32,716 nucleotides of DNA from Candidatus Gastranaerophilales bacterium (GCA_944325705.1 CALVBB010000021.1:1-32716), one strand, 5' to 3'. Shown: positions 1-8,611, numbered from the stretch's first letter. The notes: a model not told the origin generated them from the letters alone. Made by a program: numbers and translations.

Positions 1-66
1 TGGAGAGGGGGGTGGAGAGGAAAAATTAAAGTACGAAAAAAAAAAAAAAAAGGGGGGGGGGGGGGA
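1..66. repeat. Low-complexity homopolymer block at window start
   Basis: The segment is G/A-only at its start, then has a run of 16 A (36-51) directly followed by a run of 14 G (52-65). No gene or signal is visible. Adjacent A and G homopolymers at the extreme end of a sequence are typical of a contig-end or sequencing artefact, although a real homopolymer cannot be excluded. Bases here should not be trusted. Confidence 0.7.
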
Positions 67-76
67 TACTTCCGGT

Positions 77-490
77 TTAACGTATATTACAGAACCGTTT
101 TTCTTCATTCCATCCCCAGCCATACCGGAGACAATTTTCTCTGGTAATCAGAATTTTTCCGTATCCGGCGTAGTTTATTTCAATATTTTCCGAACAAATT
201 GCGTTGTCATAACACATATCTAAATCAAACGCATATTTGACCGCAGGCATCCCGTCAAGCATCCAAAGATAAACACCCAGCACCGCAAGAAATATAACCA
301 AACTTTTTAATTTAAAATCTATAAACACATATAAAAACGCCGTGAGTGCAACAAGTAAAGAATACATTAAGAAGATAGCGGACTGAGTACCTCTAACACC
401 GGCAAGCAAAATTGTAAATATTCCTCCGCCCGCCATTGCTGCTATGATAACCAGGAAGATGATTTTTAATATTTTTAAAATAAGTTTCAT
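77..490 (-). CDS. Small membrane protein with Cys-rich C-terminus, unknown function
   Basis: This 137-residue protein is not recognised. Three hydrophobic segments are visible, at about residues 5-30, 38-57 and 62-77, followed by a soluble tail of about 55 residues with four cysteines (in CYDNAIC, then ENCLRY and RFCNIR), which may form disulfides if the tail is extracytoplasmic. The start at 490 has no Shine-Dalgarno. A TATAAT hexamer lies exactly 6 nt upstream, so a leaderless transcript is possible, but a -35 box is not convincing and the region overlaps the end of the upstream gene. It lies 20 bp downstream of the Mu gpF-like gene on the same strand and may instead be cotranscribed with it. 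Confidence 0.6.
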   Translation of the reverse strand: MKLILKILKIIFLVIIAAMAGGGIFTILLAGVRGTQSAIFLMYSLLVALTAFLYVFIDFKLKSLVIFLAVLGVYLWMLDGMPAVKYAFDLDMCYDNAICSENIEINYAGYGKILITRENCLRYGWGWNEEKRFCNIR

Positions 491-502
491 AAATACATTA
501 TA
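491..502 (-). promoter_or_regulatory. Candidate -10 box six bases before the ATG
   Basis: On the minus strand TATAAT (502-497) is followed by 6 nt and then the ATG at 490, so transcription would begin at or next to the start codon. The corresponding -35 region falls at the end of the preceding gene and is poor. It is listed because the same spacing recurs at three other genes in the window. Confidence 0.35.
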
Positions 503-510
503 AAATATAT

Positions 511-1518
511 TTATTCAGATTTATTAATAATAATTCCGACATTTTCCACATTAATACCACAGCTTCCATTATTACTCTTCTGGTTAATTCCGTAAAAATC
601 TGCCTGCAAATCCTCAAGGGAATCTTTAACAGCTTCTATGAAGGTTAATCTTTTAGATTTTGTTTTTGTGTAAATATCAATAATTTCTTTTCCGACACTT
701 GCAAGATAAGCTACTGCCTCTCCGCTAAGTCCACGGCGAGAGGCTTCACAATTGGCTTTTGCATGGTAATACTTGTCATATCCGCGGAATGCAATCATCT
801 CCGACTTATTCCGCTGAAAATCATGATACGCCTCCTTCGCTATATTTATTTCATCAAGAATACTGTAACCGAGAGAGGCTGCCGGCATATTTGCGGCAAC
901 AAGCATAAGTTCGTCGACAGAATTTTTTATATCTTCAAGTGCTGGAATAACCGTTTCGACTGAGGAGGAAATTTCGTCAATTTTTTCATAGAGCCTCTGG
1001 CAGCCACAAGGCTGTGTATTCTCATCCTTAATCATCTCAACAGTACATTTGCAATTCGGATGGGGCTTTGGCGGGACATCTTCTTTCAAAACATACTCTG
1101 TTCCGTCCAGTGCCTGACATGCCGCACAACTTCCTTTCGAGGCGTGCCATACATATTTTGCGTTGCTGACAGCACCTTCAAGAAGCACAGGTTCTTCCTC
1201 AAGACTTTTACTGTATTTTACAATTCGATCAAGTGATTTTAATATATTTGATTTTTCACCGGCTGCAGCCTCCGTAAAATCTGATTTTTTAAGAGTTTCA
1301 TATTTGTAAACAGAAGTTTCAACATCCGAAATATTCTTTATTAACTCTTGCGTAAGCGGAAGATTTTCACGTGAAATTGTATCGTACTTATCTAGTACAT
1401 ATTGCTTTAGTTTAGAAATTTTCCGCACATCTGACTGTGAAATACTGTCGTTTGCCGTTTTTAGCTTTAACAGTTTTGCTGCATCTTCAGCGTTTTTAAA
1501 AATATTTAGTTTTGCCAT
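511..1518 (-). CDS. Phage Mu gpF-like (SPP1 gp7-type) domain protein, stand-alone
   Basis: This 335-residue soluble protein has a recognisable block near its middle: W-H-A-S-x2-S-C-A-A-C-Q-A-L-D-G followed about 15 residues later by PHPNCKC. Such a CxxC...LDG...HPNCxC block is characteristic of the phage head-morphogenesis family (Mu gpF / SPP1 gp7, PF04233) and may bind a metal. The flanks are helical and Lys/Glu-rich. A longer reading starts at 1536, but AAGGAG lies 6 nt before the ATG at 1518 and nothing precedes 1536, so 1518 is preferred. No terminase, portal or capsid gene is nearby, so it is either a phage remnant or a domesticated protein. The family assignment rests on the motif alone. 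Confidence 0.6.
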   Translation of the reverse strand: MAKLNIFKNAEDAAKLLKLKTANDSISQSDVRKISKLKQYVLDKYDTISRENLPLTQELIKNISDVETSVYKYETLKKSDFTEAAAGEKSNILKSLDRIVKYSKSLEEEPVLLEGAVSNAKYVWHASKGSCAACQALDGTEYVLKEDVPPKPHPNCKCTVEMIKDENTQPCGCQRLYEKIDEISSSVETVIPALEDIKNSVDELMLVAANMPAASLGYSILDEINIAKEAYHDFQRNKSEMIAFRGYDKYYHAKANCEASRRGLSGEAVAYLASVGKEIIDIYTKTKSKRLTFIEAVKDSLEDLQADFYGINQKSNNGSCGINVENVGIIINKSE

Positions 1519-1684
1519 TGTAAGCTCCTTTTTCATTTTTTACAAAGTGCTTACAGTTTAAACTATCTTTTAAACGCTCACAAGACGCCGTTTTAGTATA
1601 AACATTTTCATATAGGTGTTTTCAGTGTCTTAAATGCCTGCATCGCAAACTGAATAAATGCCTCACACCCAACTTGCAAAATTT

Positions 1685-2002
1685 TTACTCGCAAATATGT
1701 TCCAGAGCCATCTGAAATACTGTTTTTACATGCTCATCGCTTAATGAATAATAAACATTTTTTCCCTTTTTCTGTGCCTTTACAAGTTTTGCAATACGTA
1801 AAACTTTCAACTGGTGTGATACAGCAGATTTTGTCATATTCAAAAGAGAAGCAAGATCATTAACGCACATTTCACTTTCTTCAAGCGCCCAGAGTAATTG
1901 TATCCTTGTACCATCGCCCATAACCTTAAAAAAATCAGAAAGTTCATATAATAGATTAGTATCAGGCAATAACGGCTTTAATTTTGTAACAATTTCACTC
2001 AT
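1685..2002 (-). CDS. ArsR/SmtB-family metal-sensing repressor
   Basis: A winged-helix repressor of 105 residues, expected to bind its operators when metal-free and to release them on binding Zn, Cd or Pb. The recognition helix is TKSAVSHQLKVLR (57-69) and the wing is KKGKNVYYSL. The C-terminal helix carries D89, H91, H102 and E105, spaced exactly as the SmtB alpha-5 zinc ligands (D-x-H-x10-H-x2-E). C46 in EMCVNDL lies where CadC-type sensors have alpha-3 cysteines, but the second cysteine is Asn, so an alpha-5 zinc sensor is favoured. The reading frame is open up to 2089, but the promoter -10 box ends at 2009, so starts at 2089 or 2008 would not be transcribed. The ATG at 2002 is the likely transcription start as well. 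It is divergent from the P-type ATPase it presumably controls. Confidence 0.88.
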   Translation of the reverse strand: MSEIVTKLKPLLPDTNLLYELSDFFKVMGDGTRIQLLWALEESEMCVNDLASLLNMTKSAVSHQLKVLRIAKLVKAQKKGKNVYYSLSDEHVKTVFQMALEHICE

Positions 2003-2008
2003 ATTCAT

Positions 2009-2038
2009 ATTATAGTTCAACAGTTGTTCAATTGTCAA
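2009..2038 (-). promoter_or_regulatory. arsR promoter with operator in its spacer
   Basis: On the minus strand: consensus TTGACA (2038-2033), an 18-nt spacer and consensus TATAAT (2014-2009). The spacer contains TTGAACA-AC-TGTTGAA, an SmtB/CzrA-style 7-2-7 palindrome with one mismatch. Repressor binding would cover the region between -35 and -10, giving autoregulation. The predicted +1 coincides with the ATG at 2002. Confidence 0.8.
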
Positions 2039-2066
2039 TATATTGTAAAGATTTTTGAAATTACAC

Positions 2067-2096
2067 TTGACAATTGAACAGTTATTCAATTATAAT
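2067..2096 (+). promoter_or_regulatory. P-type ATPase promoter with SmtB-type operator
   Basis: Consensus TTGACA (2067-2072), an 18-nt spacer and consensus TATAAT (2091-2096). The whole spacer is the operator ATTGAACAGTTATTCAAT, with perfect ATTGAA/TTCAAT arms. The first 14 nt of this promoter are identical to those of the divergent arsR promoter, so the two are mirrored copies. Confidence 0.87.
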
Positions 2097-2106
2097 ATAG
2101 TTATAG

Positions 2107-2122
2107 TTGAATAATCATTCAA
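2107..2122 (+). promoter_or_regulatory. Second ArsR operator downstream of the +1
   Basis: TTGAATAATCATTCAA has perfect TTGAA/TTCAA arms around 6 nt, the same arm spacing as the operator inside the promoter. It sits just after the predicted transcription start of the ATPase gene and before its AAAAGGAG ribosome binding site (2133-2140), so a bound repressor would also block early elongation. Confidence 0.75.
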
Positions 2123-2144
2123 TCGTTTTATTAAAAGGAGTATT

Positions 2145-4046
2145 ATGCAACATAATCATGAACATCACACACACAATGGAGGCAACCATCATCACTGTGG
2201 TCACGAACACTGCAGCGAAAATCAAAAAGCAATTTTGATACGCGTAATTCTTGCACTTATACTATTTGGAGCCGGATTCTACATTCCGCAGGACTTTAAG
2301 TTTGCAGTGTACTTTACGGCTTATGCTATAGCGGGCTGGGATGTAGTATTTAGGGCCGTAAAAAATATATTTAAAGGTGAGGTATTTGATGAAAACTTTC
2401 TGATGAGCATTGCGACACTCGGTGCTTTCGGTATTAAAGAATATCCGGAAGCTGTAATGGTTATGGTGCTTTATCAGATTGGCGAGATGTTTCAGGATTA
2501 CGCGGTCGGCAAATCTCGTAAATCCATAACAGAATTAATGGACATCCGTCCGGATTACGCTAATATAGAAAAGGATGACAAACTTGTAAAAGTTTCGCCC
2601 GCAGAAGTTACAATCGGTAGCATAATAACAGTCAAAACAGGCGAAAAGATTCCTATTGACGGAACCGTCATAGAAGGCAGCGCCGTGCTTGACACTTCTG
2701 CACTTACAGGAGAATCCGTTCCGTGCAGAGTTCAGAAAGGAAGCACTGCCATAAGCGGATGTATTAACCTTGACGGCCTTTTAAAAATAAAGACCACCAA
2801 AGAATTTGGAGAATCTACTGCTGCCAAAATTCTTGAACTTGTAGAAAGCGCAGGAGAGAAAAAAGCCAGAACAGAGAATTTTATAACAAAATTTGCAAGA
2901 TATTATACTCCGGTTGTAGTTATTGCAGCACTTATACTTGCATTTATTCCGCCGTTCATAATTAAAGGGGCAGTATTCACTGAATGGTTCTCAAGAGCAC
3001 TGACATTCCTTGTAATCTCATGCCCTTGTGCACTAGTAATATCTGTGCCGCTGGGATTTTTTGCTGGAATAGGAGGCGCCTCTAAGAAAGGAATACTTAT
3101 CAAAGGAAGTTCATTTATAGAAGCCCTCTCAAAGCCTGATACTGTTGTATTTGATAAAACAGGCACTCTTACAAAGGGGGTATTTAAAGTAGTTTCCATC
3201 ATACCAGATGGGGTAAGCAAAGATGAACTTTTACAAACAGCGGCTTACGCAGAAAACTACTCTAGCCACCCGATAGCCCTTTCAATAAAAGAAGCTTACG
3301 GAAAAGAAATAAATTCCTCAGAGATAAAAGAGGTTAACGAAGTTGCCGGAAACGGAGTTAAAGCAGTAGTAAACGGCGAGGCAATCCTTGTCGGCAGCAG
3401 CAGACTTCTTGAAACATACGGAATAAACATTAAAGATACAGAATGCTCAGGAACTGTTGTTTATGTAGCTGCTAACAATAAATATCTTGGATATATAGTT
3501 ATAGCGGATGAAATAAAAGAAGATGCCGGAGATGCCATAGAAAGCTTAAAAAAACTTGCACGACAAACCGTTATGCTGACCGGCGACATAAAAGAAACTG
3601 CAGATACCATAGGCAGAAAACTCGGTATAGATAAAATATATTCACAACTTCTTCCGGCCCAGAAAGTTGAAAAACTTGAAGAAATAATTGCAGAAAAGCA
3701 AAAAAATCGCAGCGTGATCTTTGCGGGCGACGGTATAAACGATGCACCTGTACTTACCAGAGCCGATGTTGGAATCGCAATGGGTGCAATGGGTTCAGAT
3801 GCCGCGATAGAAGCCGCCGATATTGTTATTATGGACGATAAGCCTTCAAAAATTACAGCTGCTGTCAAAATTTCACAAAAAACAATGCTTTTAGTTAAAG
3901 AAAATATTGCATTTGCCATAGGTATAAAAATATTATTCCTGATATTAGGTGCATTCGGCATCATAACAATGTGGGGTGCCGTATTTGCAGATGTAGGGGT
4001 TGCGGTCATAGCAATATTAAACTCATTAAGAGCACTGCGTGCTTGA
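2145..4046 (+). CDS. cadA: P1B-2 type Zn/Cd/Pb-exporting ATPase
   Basis: This 633-residue inner-membrane ATPase exports soft divalent metals. Residues 2-23 are a His-rich tail (about ten His plus two Cys) that replaces the usual GMTCxxC heavy-metal domain. The core is complete: an A-domain TGES motif near residue 183, the membrane CPC motif (293-295), phosphorylation motif DKTGTLT (D337), the SHP motif with H375, and GDGINDAP near 528. N-x7-K in TM7 (NIAFAIGIK) and the D of ADVGVAV in TM8 are the P1B-2 ligand residues, pointing to Zn/Cd/Pb rather than Cu. AAAAGGAG lies 4 nt before the ATG. It is divergent from an SmtB-like repressor and ends at a strong terminator. Symbol cadA rather than zntA is a convention; the preferred metal is not determined by sequence. 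Confidence 0.94.
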   Translation: MQHNHEHHTHNGGNHHHCGHEHCSENQKAILIRVILALILFGAGFYIPQDFKFAVYFTAYAIAGWDVVFRAVKNIFKGEVFDENFLMSIATLGAFGIKEYPEAVMVMVLYQIGEMFQDYAVGKSRKSITELMDIRPDYANIEKDDKLVKVSPAEVTIGSIITVKTGEKIPIDGTVIEGSAVLDTSALTGESVPCRVQKGSTAISGCINLDGLLKIKTTKEFGESTAAKILELVESAGEKKARTENFITKFARYYTPVVVIAALILAFIPPFIIKGAVFTEWFSRALTFLVISCPCALVISVPLGFFAGIGGASKKGILIKGSSFIEALSKPDTVVFDKTGTLTKGVFKVVSIIPDGVSKDELLQTAAYAENYSSHPIALSIKEAYGKEINSSEIKEVNEVAGNGVKAVVNGEAILVGSSRLLETYGINIKDTECSGTVVYVAANNKYLGYIVIADEIKEDAGDAIESLKKLARQTVMLTGDIKETADTIGRKLGIDKIYSQLLPAQKVEKLEEIIAEKQKNRSVIFAGDGINDAPVLTRADVGIAMGAMGSDAAIEAADIVIMDDKPSKITAAVKISQKTMLLVKENIAFAIGIKILFLILGAFGIITMWGAVFADVGVAVIAILNSLRALRA

Positions 4047-4062
4047 CAAATAAAATTCTTGT

Positions 4063-4097
4063 GAATACAGCCTTTAATAAAGGCTGTATTCTTTTTT
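4063..4097 (+). terminator. Intrinsic terminator after the metal ATPase
   Basis: A perfect 13-bp stem GAATACAGCCTTT / AAAGGCTGTATTC with a 3-nt loop is followed by six T. It begins 16 bp after the ATPase stop codon. Confidence 0.93.
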
Positions 4098-4220
4098 ATT
4101 AAAATATTAAACAAAACTTTACTTAATATTTTGTAATATTTAGTAATAATATAGCAATTTTTTAATTGTTTAGATGTTTAATAAGTATATATGGGGCAAT
4201 TTATGAGGAAAGATAACATT

Positions 4221-7200
4221 ATGAAACAGAGAAAACTTAACAAAGGCAGATTGGCAGTATCATTATTAGCAGCCTGCTTCCTGGCTACACAGTCACTTCA
4301 GGCAAATGCTACCGATATTACCGGCGTCACAGGAAACAACGGGATTTACAACATTAATCCTACAGACCAGCACAACGGTGTGGGCTTTAGACAGTATGAC
4401 AACTTCAACTTATCAGAAGGCGACATAGCCAACTTGATTTTTAAATACGGTACAGAAAATGTATCAAAATTTGTTAACTTAGTTGATAATCAGGTAAACA
4501 TTAACGGTCTTGTTAATTCAATGAGAGACGGCAAATTTTACAACGGGCAGGCAATCTTCATTTCCCCGAAAGGAATGGTTGTCGGAGCTTCCGGTGTAAT
4601 TAATGTCGGCTCACTTTCTGTATTAACACCAACCCAGTCTGATTACGAAAAATACAAAAATTCACCGGATCTCGGTTACTATAGATTAGACCAGAACAAT
4701 GCAGACGTAACTATCAACGGTAAAGTTATTACAAGAGAAGGCATTTCACTTTCAGGCAGAAATGTAGTAATCGGTGATAACGCAGGTATGATTACAGGTA
4801 TTAATAATAACGATGTTATTAATACAAACAATCAGGCTAATGTTTTATTCAACAACCTTGTAAACACATCAGTTTCAAACGCTAATACACTTGCTGCAAA
4901 AGATGGTAAAATTGTTATCACTTCTTATGCTGATAAAGGCGGCACTGAAATTAATGGTACAGTTAAAAACTTTGCTCAAAATGCTAAAACAAATATCGGC
5001 AACAAAGGCGCTGATGGTTTAAAAATTGCAGGTACAGTTGAAACAAACGGCGACACACTGCTGGTTAACCACAACGGGGACTTAGAAATCAGCGGTAATG
5101 TAACAAGCAGCGGGAAAATCAGCGCTTCTAACTACGGTGAAGCTTTGAACGTTACTTCATCTGCTAAGATTACAAACGACGGCGCACTTTCAATGGTTAA
5201 CTCCGGCGATGGCAATTTGAACGTAGATGGTACTATCAATTCCGGCGATAACGTTGTAATTACAAATAACGGCAATAACGCAAACATCAGCGGTAAAATT
5301 GCAAGCAAAAACGGTTCTATAAATATCACTAACAGAAAAGGCGCTTTAAATCTCAGCGGTACGTTAACAAACAATGATACTTTGAAAGTTTGGAACACAG
5401 GCGTTGCCGGTACAAACCTTACAGGTACAATTGCTAACAACGGTTCAGCCGTAATCCAGAACGATAAAGGTGAATTCAATATCTCCGGAACAATTAACAA
5501 CTCTGGAAATGCTGAACTTGATGTTATCAGCAACGGTACAGGCTTAACCCTTGCAAAAGGCTCCAAGGTTAAAAACGACGGCAGCTTGAGAATGTGGAAC
5601 AAAGGCGCAAACGGTATTGATGTTAACGGTACTGTTGAAAACAATTCAAAAGCCGTTATCCAGAACTACAACGGCGAAATGAATATCAACGGTAAAGTAG
5701 CTAACGTTGATACCTTAAACCTTATCAACAATGGCAGTGCAATGAATATTGCCGAAGGTTCCGAACTTACCAACACTGGTTATCTCGGTGTTCAAAACAC
5801 AGGGGCTGACGGATTGGCTTACAATGGTGAACTCGTTAACGCTGAAGGCAATACAGTTATTACAAACACCAAAGGCGACTTTATTATTTCAGGAAATGTT
5901 AACAACCAGTCAGGCAGAGTAAGCATTACAAACAAAGGTGAACAACTGAAAATTGATTCTAACGCTGAATTAAACAACGCTGACTCATTAAAAGTATGGA
6001 ACACAGGCAGCGAAGGCACTGAAGTTCTCGGTACCCTCGTTAACAACGGCAATGCTGTAATCCAAAACGACAAAGGCAATATGTATGTTGATGCTGAAAT
6101 CTATACCGGCGAAAACGAATTAAGACTTACCAATAAAGGTAACGCAATGCAATTCGGCAAAACAAACAAACTTGTTAACGGCGGCGAAAACTTTAAAAAG
6201 GGTGGTAATGTAACAATTTACAACTCTGGTGCCGGCGGAATGCAGTTTGATGGTACTACCGAAAATGATGGAGAAATCTTAATCTCTAACCAGAACGGCA
6301 GCTTGAAAATCAACCAGACTGCAGACATCAAAAACAACAATAAAACTACAATTACTGCTAAAAACGGACTTACAAACGATGGTTCTATAACAAATAATGG
6401 ACAATTAAACATTGCAAATACAGGTAACGGCGAAATCGCATTAAATGGTACAATTACAAACTCTAATACCGATAGAAATGCAAGTATGATTGTCAACAAC
6501 CAGAAAGGTGCTGTTAATGTTAACGGACTTATCGCTAACAACGGTAAAGCAACTATTACAGCCGGCAACGGTTTGACAGTCGGCAAAGAAGGCGTTATCG
6601 GCAACACAAACAGCCTTTCAATGCAGAACAAAGGTGCTAACGGTCTGACTGTTAATGGTCAAATTGATAACAACGGCACTGCAATAATTACAAACAAAGC
6701 CGGTGAAATGAATATCAACGGAACTATTAACACAGAAAAGGTCAACGAAAATGTTGATGTTAAAACAAGCATCACTAACCAGGGTACAAAATTAAATGTT
6801 TCAGAATCTGCCAAACTTAACAACAGCGAAACATTGAACGTATGGAACTCCGGTTCTGAAGGAACAGACCTTGCAGGCACCGTAAACAACTCCGGCGACA
6901 TCCTGGTAAGAAACGATAAAGGTGCACTTAACGTTACAGGTGATATGGAAAACACTAACAACCTGAGATTACAAAATAGCGGCACCAAGTTGAACTTAGC
7001 TGATACAAACCGTATTAAAAACGATGGTTCATTAACACTTCTCAACAACGGTACAGAAGGAACTGCAGTTGACGGTGAAATTGAATCAACAGGTACAACA
7101 ACAATTACAAACAACAGTGGAAACCTCAATATCAACGGTAAATATACAGGTAAGGAAAATAAATTGACCGTATCAAGCAAAGGTGGAATTAATGTTGGTG

Positions 7201-7727
7201 AAAAAGCAGAAATCGACAACGAAGGTTCTATGACAATGCTGAATACCGGTGAGGACGGATTAACAATCGACGGTTCTGTAACCAACAACGGCAATGCAAT
7301 CCTTACAAATATGACCGGCGATATGAACATCAACGGAACTGTTACTAACAACAATGGCAAGTTGAATGTTACAAGCAGAGGTGACGAACTTAACATCAGC
7401 GGTACAATTGATGGCAACGGCATCCTGAAAGTATGGAGCACAGGTGAAGGCGGAACTAACATCTCCGGTGCTATCCAGAACGAAACAGGCAACGCCGTAA
7501 TCCAGAACGACAACGGAGCAATGAATATAAGCGGAACAGTTGTAAACAATGCTAACAAGCTCTACATCACAAACCACGGTACTGAGCTTAACATAACAGA
7601 AACCGGAAAAGTTCAGAACAAAGGCAACGTTGCAATCTGGAACACAGCAGACAAGAATATGAACATCAAAGGTAACGTAACCTCTACAGATGGCAGAGTA
7701 ATTAAAACAAACGACAATAAAAAATAA
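4221..7727 (+). CDS. Large secreted filamentous-haemagglutinin-like repeat adhesin
   Basis: This protein of 1168 residues opens with a signal peptide (KQRKLNKGR, then a hydrophobic stretch ending ANA before TDITG). The next ~200 residues resemble a two-partner-secretion (TPS) domain of the FHA/LktA type: a GFRQYDNFNL block, N-x-[LV]-V-D-N-Q-V-N-I-N-G-L-V and FISPKGMVVGASGVINVGSL. The rest is a beta-solenoid-like array of diverged 66-68-residue units with signatures such as VWNTG, VIQNDKG and [ML]NI-x-G-T. It ends in a short polar tail with no beta-barrel, LPxTG or other anchor. Upstream in-frame ATGs exist at 4191 and 4203; GAGGAA about 10 nt before 4221 favours that start. No TpsB (Omp85-type) transporter is present in the window. 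It is likely an exported surface or released adhesin. Confidence 0.82.
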   Translation: MKQRKLNKGRLAVSLLAACFLATQSLQANATDITGVTGNNGIYNINPTDQHNGVGFRQYDNFNLSEGDIANLIFKYGTENVSKFVNLVDNQVNINGLVNSMRDGKFYNGQAIFISPKGMVVGASGVINVGSLSVLTPTQSDYEKYKNSPDLGYYRLDQNNADVTINGKVITREGISLSGRNVVIGDNAGMITGINNNDVINTNNQANVLFNNLVNTSVSNANTLAAKDGKIVITSYADKGGTEINGTVKNFAQNAKTNIGNKGADGLKIAGTVETNGDTLLVNHNGDLEISGNVTSSGKISASNYGEALNVTSSAKITNDGALSMVNSGDGNLNVDGTINSGDNVVITNNGNNANISGKIASKNGSINITNRKGALNLSGTLTNNDTLKVWNTGVAGTNLTGTIANNGSAVIQNDKGEFNISGTINNSGNAELDVISNGTGLTLAKGSKVKNDGSLRMWNKGANGIDVNGTVENNSKAVIQNYNGEMNINGKVANVDTLNLINNGSAMNIAEGSELTNTGYLGVQNTGADGLAYNGELVNAEGNTVITNTKGDFIISGNVNNQSGRVSITNKGEQLKIDSNAELNNADSLKVWNTGSEGTEVLGTLVNNGNAVIQNDKGNMYVDAEIYTGENELRLTNKGNAMQFGKTNKLVNGGENFKKGGNVTIYNSGAGGMQFDGTTENDGEILISNQNGSLKINQTADIKNNNKTTITAKNGLTNDGSITNNGQLNIANTGNGEIALNGTITNSNTDRNASMIVNNQKGAVNVNGLIANNGKATITAGNGLTVGKEGVIGNTNSLSMQNKGANGLTVNGQIDNNGTAIITNKAGEMNINGTINTEKVNENVDVKTSITNQGTKLNVSESAKLNNSETLNVWNSGSEGTDLAGTVNNSGDILVRNDKGALNVTGDMENTNNLRLQNSGTKLNLADTNRIKNDGSLTLLNNGTEGTAVDGEIESTGTTTITNNSGNLNINGKYTGKENKLTVSSKGGINVGEKAEIDNEGSMTMLNTGEDGLTIDGSVTNNGNAILTNMTGDMNINGTVTNNNGKLNVTSRGDELNISGTIDGNGILKVWSTGEGGTNISGAIQNETGNAVIQNDNGAMNISGTVVNNANKLYITNHGTELNITETGKVQNKGNVAIWNTADKNMNIKGNVTSTDGRVIKTNDNKK
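5341..7660 (+). repeat. Degenerate tandem repeats within the adhesin gene
   Basis: Equivalent Trp or Gln codons of the VWNTG-type motif fall at 5391, 5595, 5793 and 5997, giving spacings of 204, 198 and 204 nt (68, 66, 68 residues). Further diverged copies continue to the end of the gene, for instance around 6840 and 7430. Outer boundaries are approximate. Such repeats can recombine to change adhesin length. Confidence 0.75.
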
Positions 7728-7753
7728 TCACAATGCCTCAAAAATAGAAAAAA

Positions 7754-7784
7754 GGAAGTAAATATAAATTTACTTCCTTTTTTT
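7754..7784 (+). terminator. Intrinsic terminator after the adhesin gene
   Basis: A 10-bp stem GGAAGTAAAT / ATTTACTTCC with a 4-nt loop, preceded by A-rich sequence and followed by seven T (7778-7784). The flanking A and T tracts make it potentially bidirectional, so it could also serve the converging vWA gene that ends at 7827. Confidence 0.9.
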
Positions 7785-7826
7785 ATTGTCTAAAATTCAA
7801 TAAATTCAACACAAAGATAAATCATT

Positions 7827-8576
7827 TTAGTTTATAAACTGATAATGAACATCACCGTTCTGCTGAGCGGGAGGAGGAGTTTCTGCACCGAAGGTTTTAT
7901 TCAGCGCGTCATTAAAGTCGACTGAATTAAGCGTGTTATAATATTTTCCGCCTGTTTCATCAGCAAGACAGCGAAGTTTATTTGAACCGTTAACCATTAC
8001 AACATCAATAATTATATCTTTTCTGTATCTGACAAGATTTCTTACAAATTCACAAGGGTCACCACCGCAGGTTTCGCCGCCATCTGTAACAAGGATAATT
8101 TTCTTGCCGGTATTTGCATTGAGCGACACAAAATCATTATATACAACCTGCCTGAGTGCATAAGTAAGAGGGGTTGACCCGCCGATAAGTGTACTCTCAA
8201 GACCGCTGATAATTCCGTCTGTATTCATCGGTTTTGCACGACTTACAAGAGCGGTTGCCTTGCAGCCGTTAAAGATTTTAAACGCATTACGGCTTCCCTG
8301 CCCGAAAACTCTCAAACCAACATTTGTTTTTTCGGTAATTTTCGGCAGAATACTTACGAGCATAGATTTTGCAAGATTAATCCAGGTTTCCATACTTCCG
8401 GAATAGTCGACAAGAAGTTCAATCACATCACCTTCAACTTTCAAAGGAGCCTGAACAAGGTTTCCCTGCTTATAAACAGTCGGAGTATAAACATTATACC
8501 TGGACGCAGCCTGCACACACAGCAGACCGGACAAAATCAGCGATATACTAAAAAAAACGTAAAATTTTCTCATCAT
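7827..8576 (-). CDS. Secreted von Willebrand factor A domain protein
   Basis: This 249-residue protein has a signal peptide (hydrophobic residues 6-23, ending VQAA) and a single vWA domain. The metal-ion-dependent adhesion site is intact: DYSGS (57-61), a conserved Thr in GGSTPLTYAL and DGGETCGGDPC. Cysteines in the last motif suggest an oxidised extracytoplasmic fold. It resembles soluble vWA proteins that bind a partner through a chelated divalent cation; the partner is unknown. Transcription begins at a divergent promoter shared with the 8656 gene, and the -10 box lies 6 nt from the ATG at 8576 with no Shine-Dalgarno, so the first ATG of the Met-Met pair is favoured. Confidence 0.85.
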   Translation of the reverse strand: MMRKFYVFFSISLILSGLLCVQAASRYNVYTPTVYKQGNLVQAPLKVEGDVIELLVDYSGSMETWINLAKSMLVSILPKITEKTNVGLRVFGQGSRNAFKIFNGCKATALVSRAKPMNTDGIISGLESTLIGGSTPLTYALRQVVYNDFVSLNANTGKKIILVTDGGETCGGDPCEFVRNLVRYRKDIIIDVVMVNGSNKLRCLADETGGKYYNTLNSVDFNDALNKTFGAETPPPAQQNGDVHYQFIN

Positions 8577-8582
8577 AAATCA

Positions 8583-8611
8583 ATTATATAATTTTTACTT
8601 TACAATTGCAA
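8583..8611 (-). promoter_or_regulatory. vWA gene promoter, predicted leaderless
   Basis: Minus strand: TTGCAA (8611-8606), a 17-nt spacer and TATAAT (8588-8583), then 6 nt and the ATG at 8576. The predicted +1 is the A of the start codon. Confidence 0.6.

Noticed and set aside
3461..4114. 217-codon minus-strand frame
   Set aside because: Antisense to the P-type ATPase; composition is an Ile/Ala-rich shadow and it runs through a terminator.
5132..7577. Several long minus-strand open frames inside the adhesin gene
   Set aside because: They are antisense shadows of Asn/Gly/Thr-rich repeats; no ribosome binding sites or recognisable domains.
5341..7660. CRISPR-like array
   Set aside because: Repeats are diverged, in-frame, about 200 nt and without spacers; they encode protein units.
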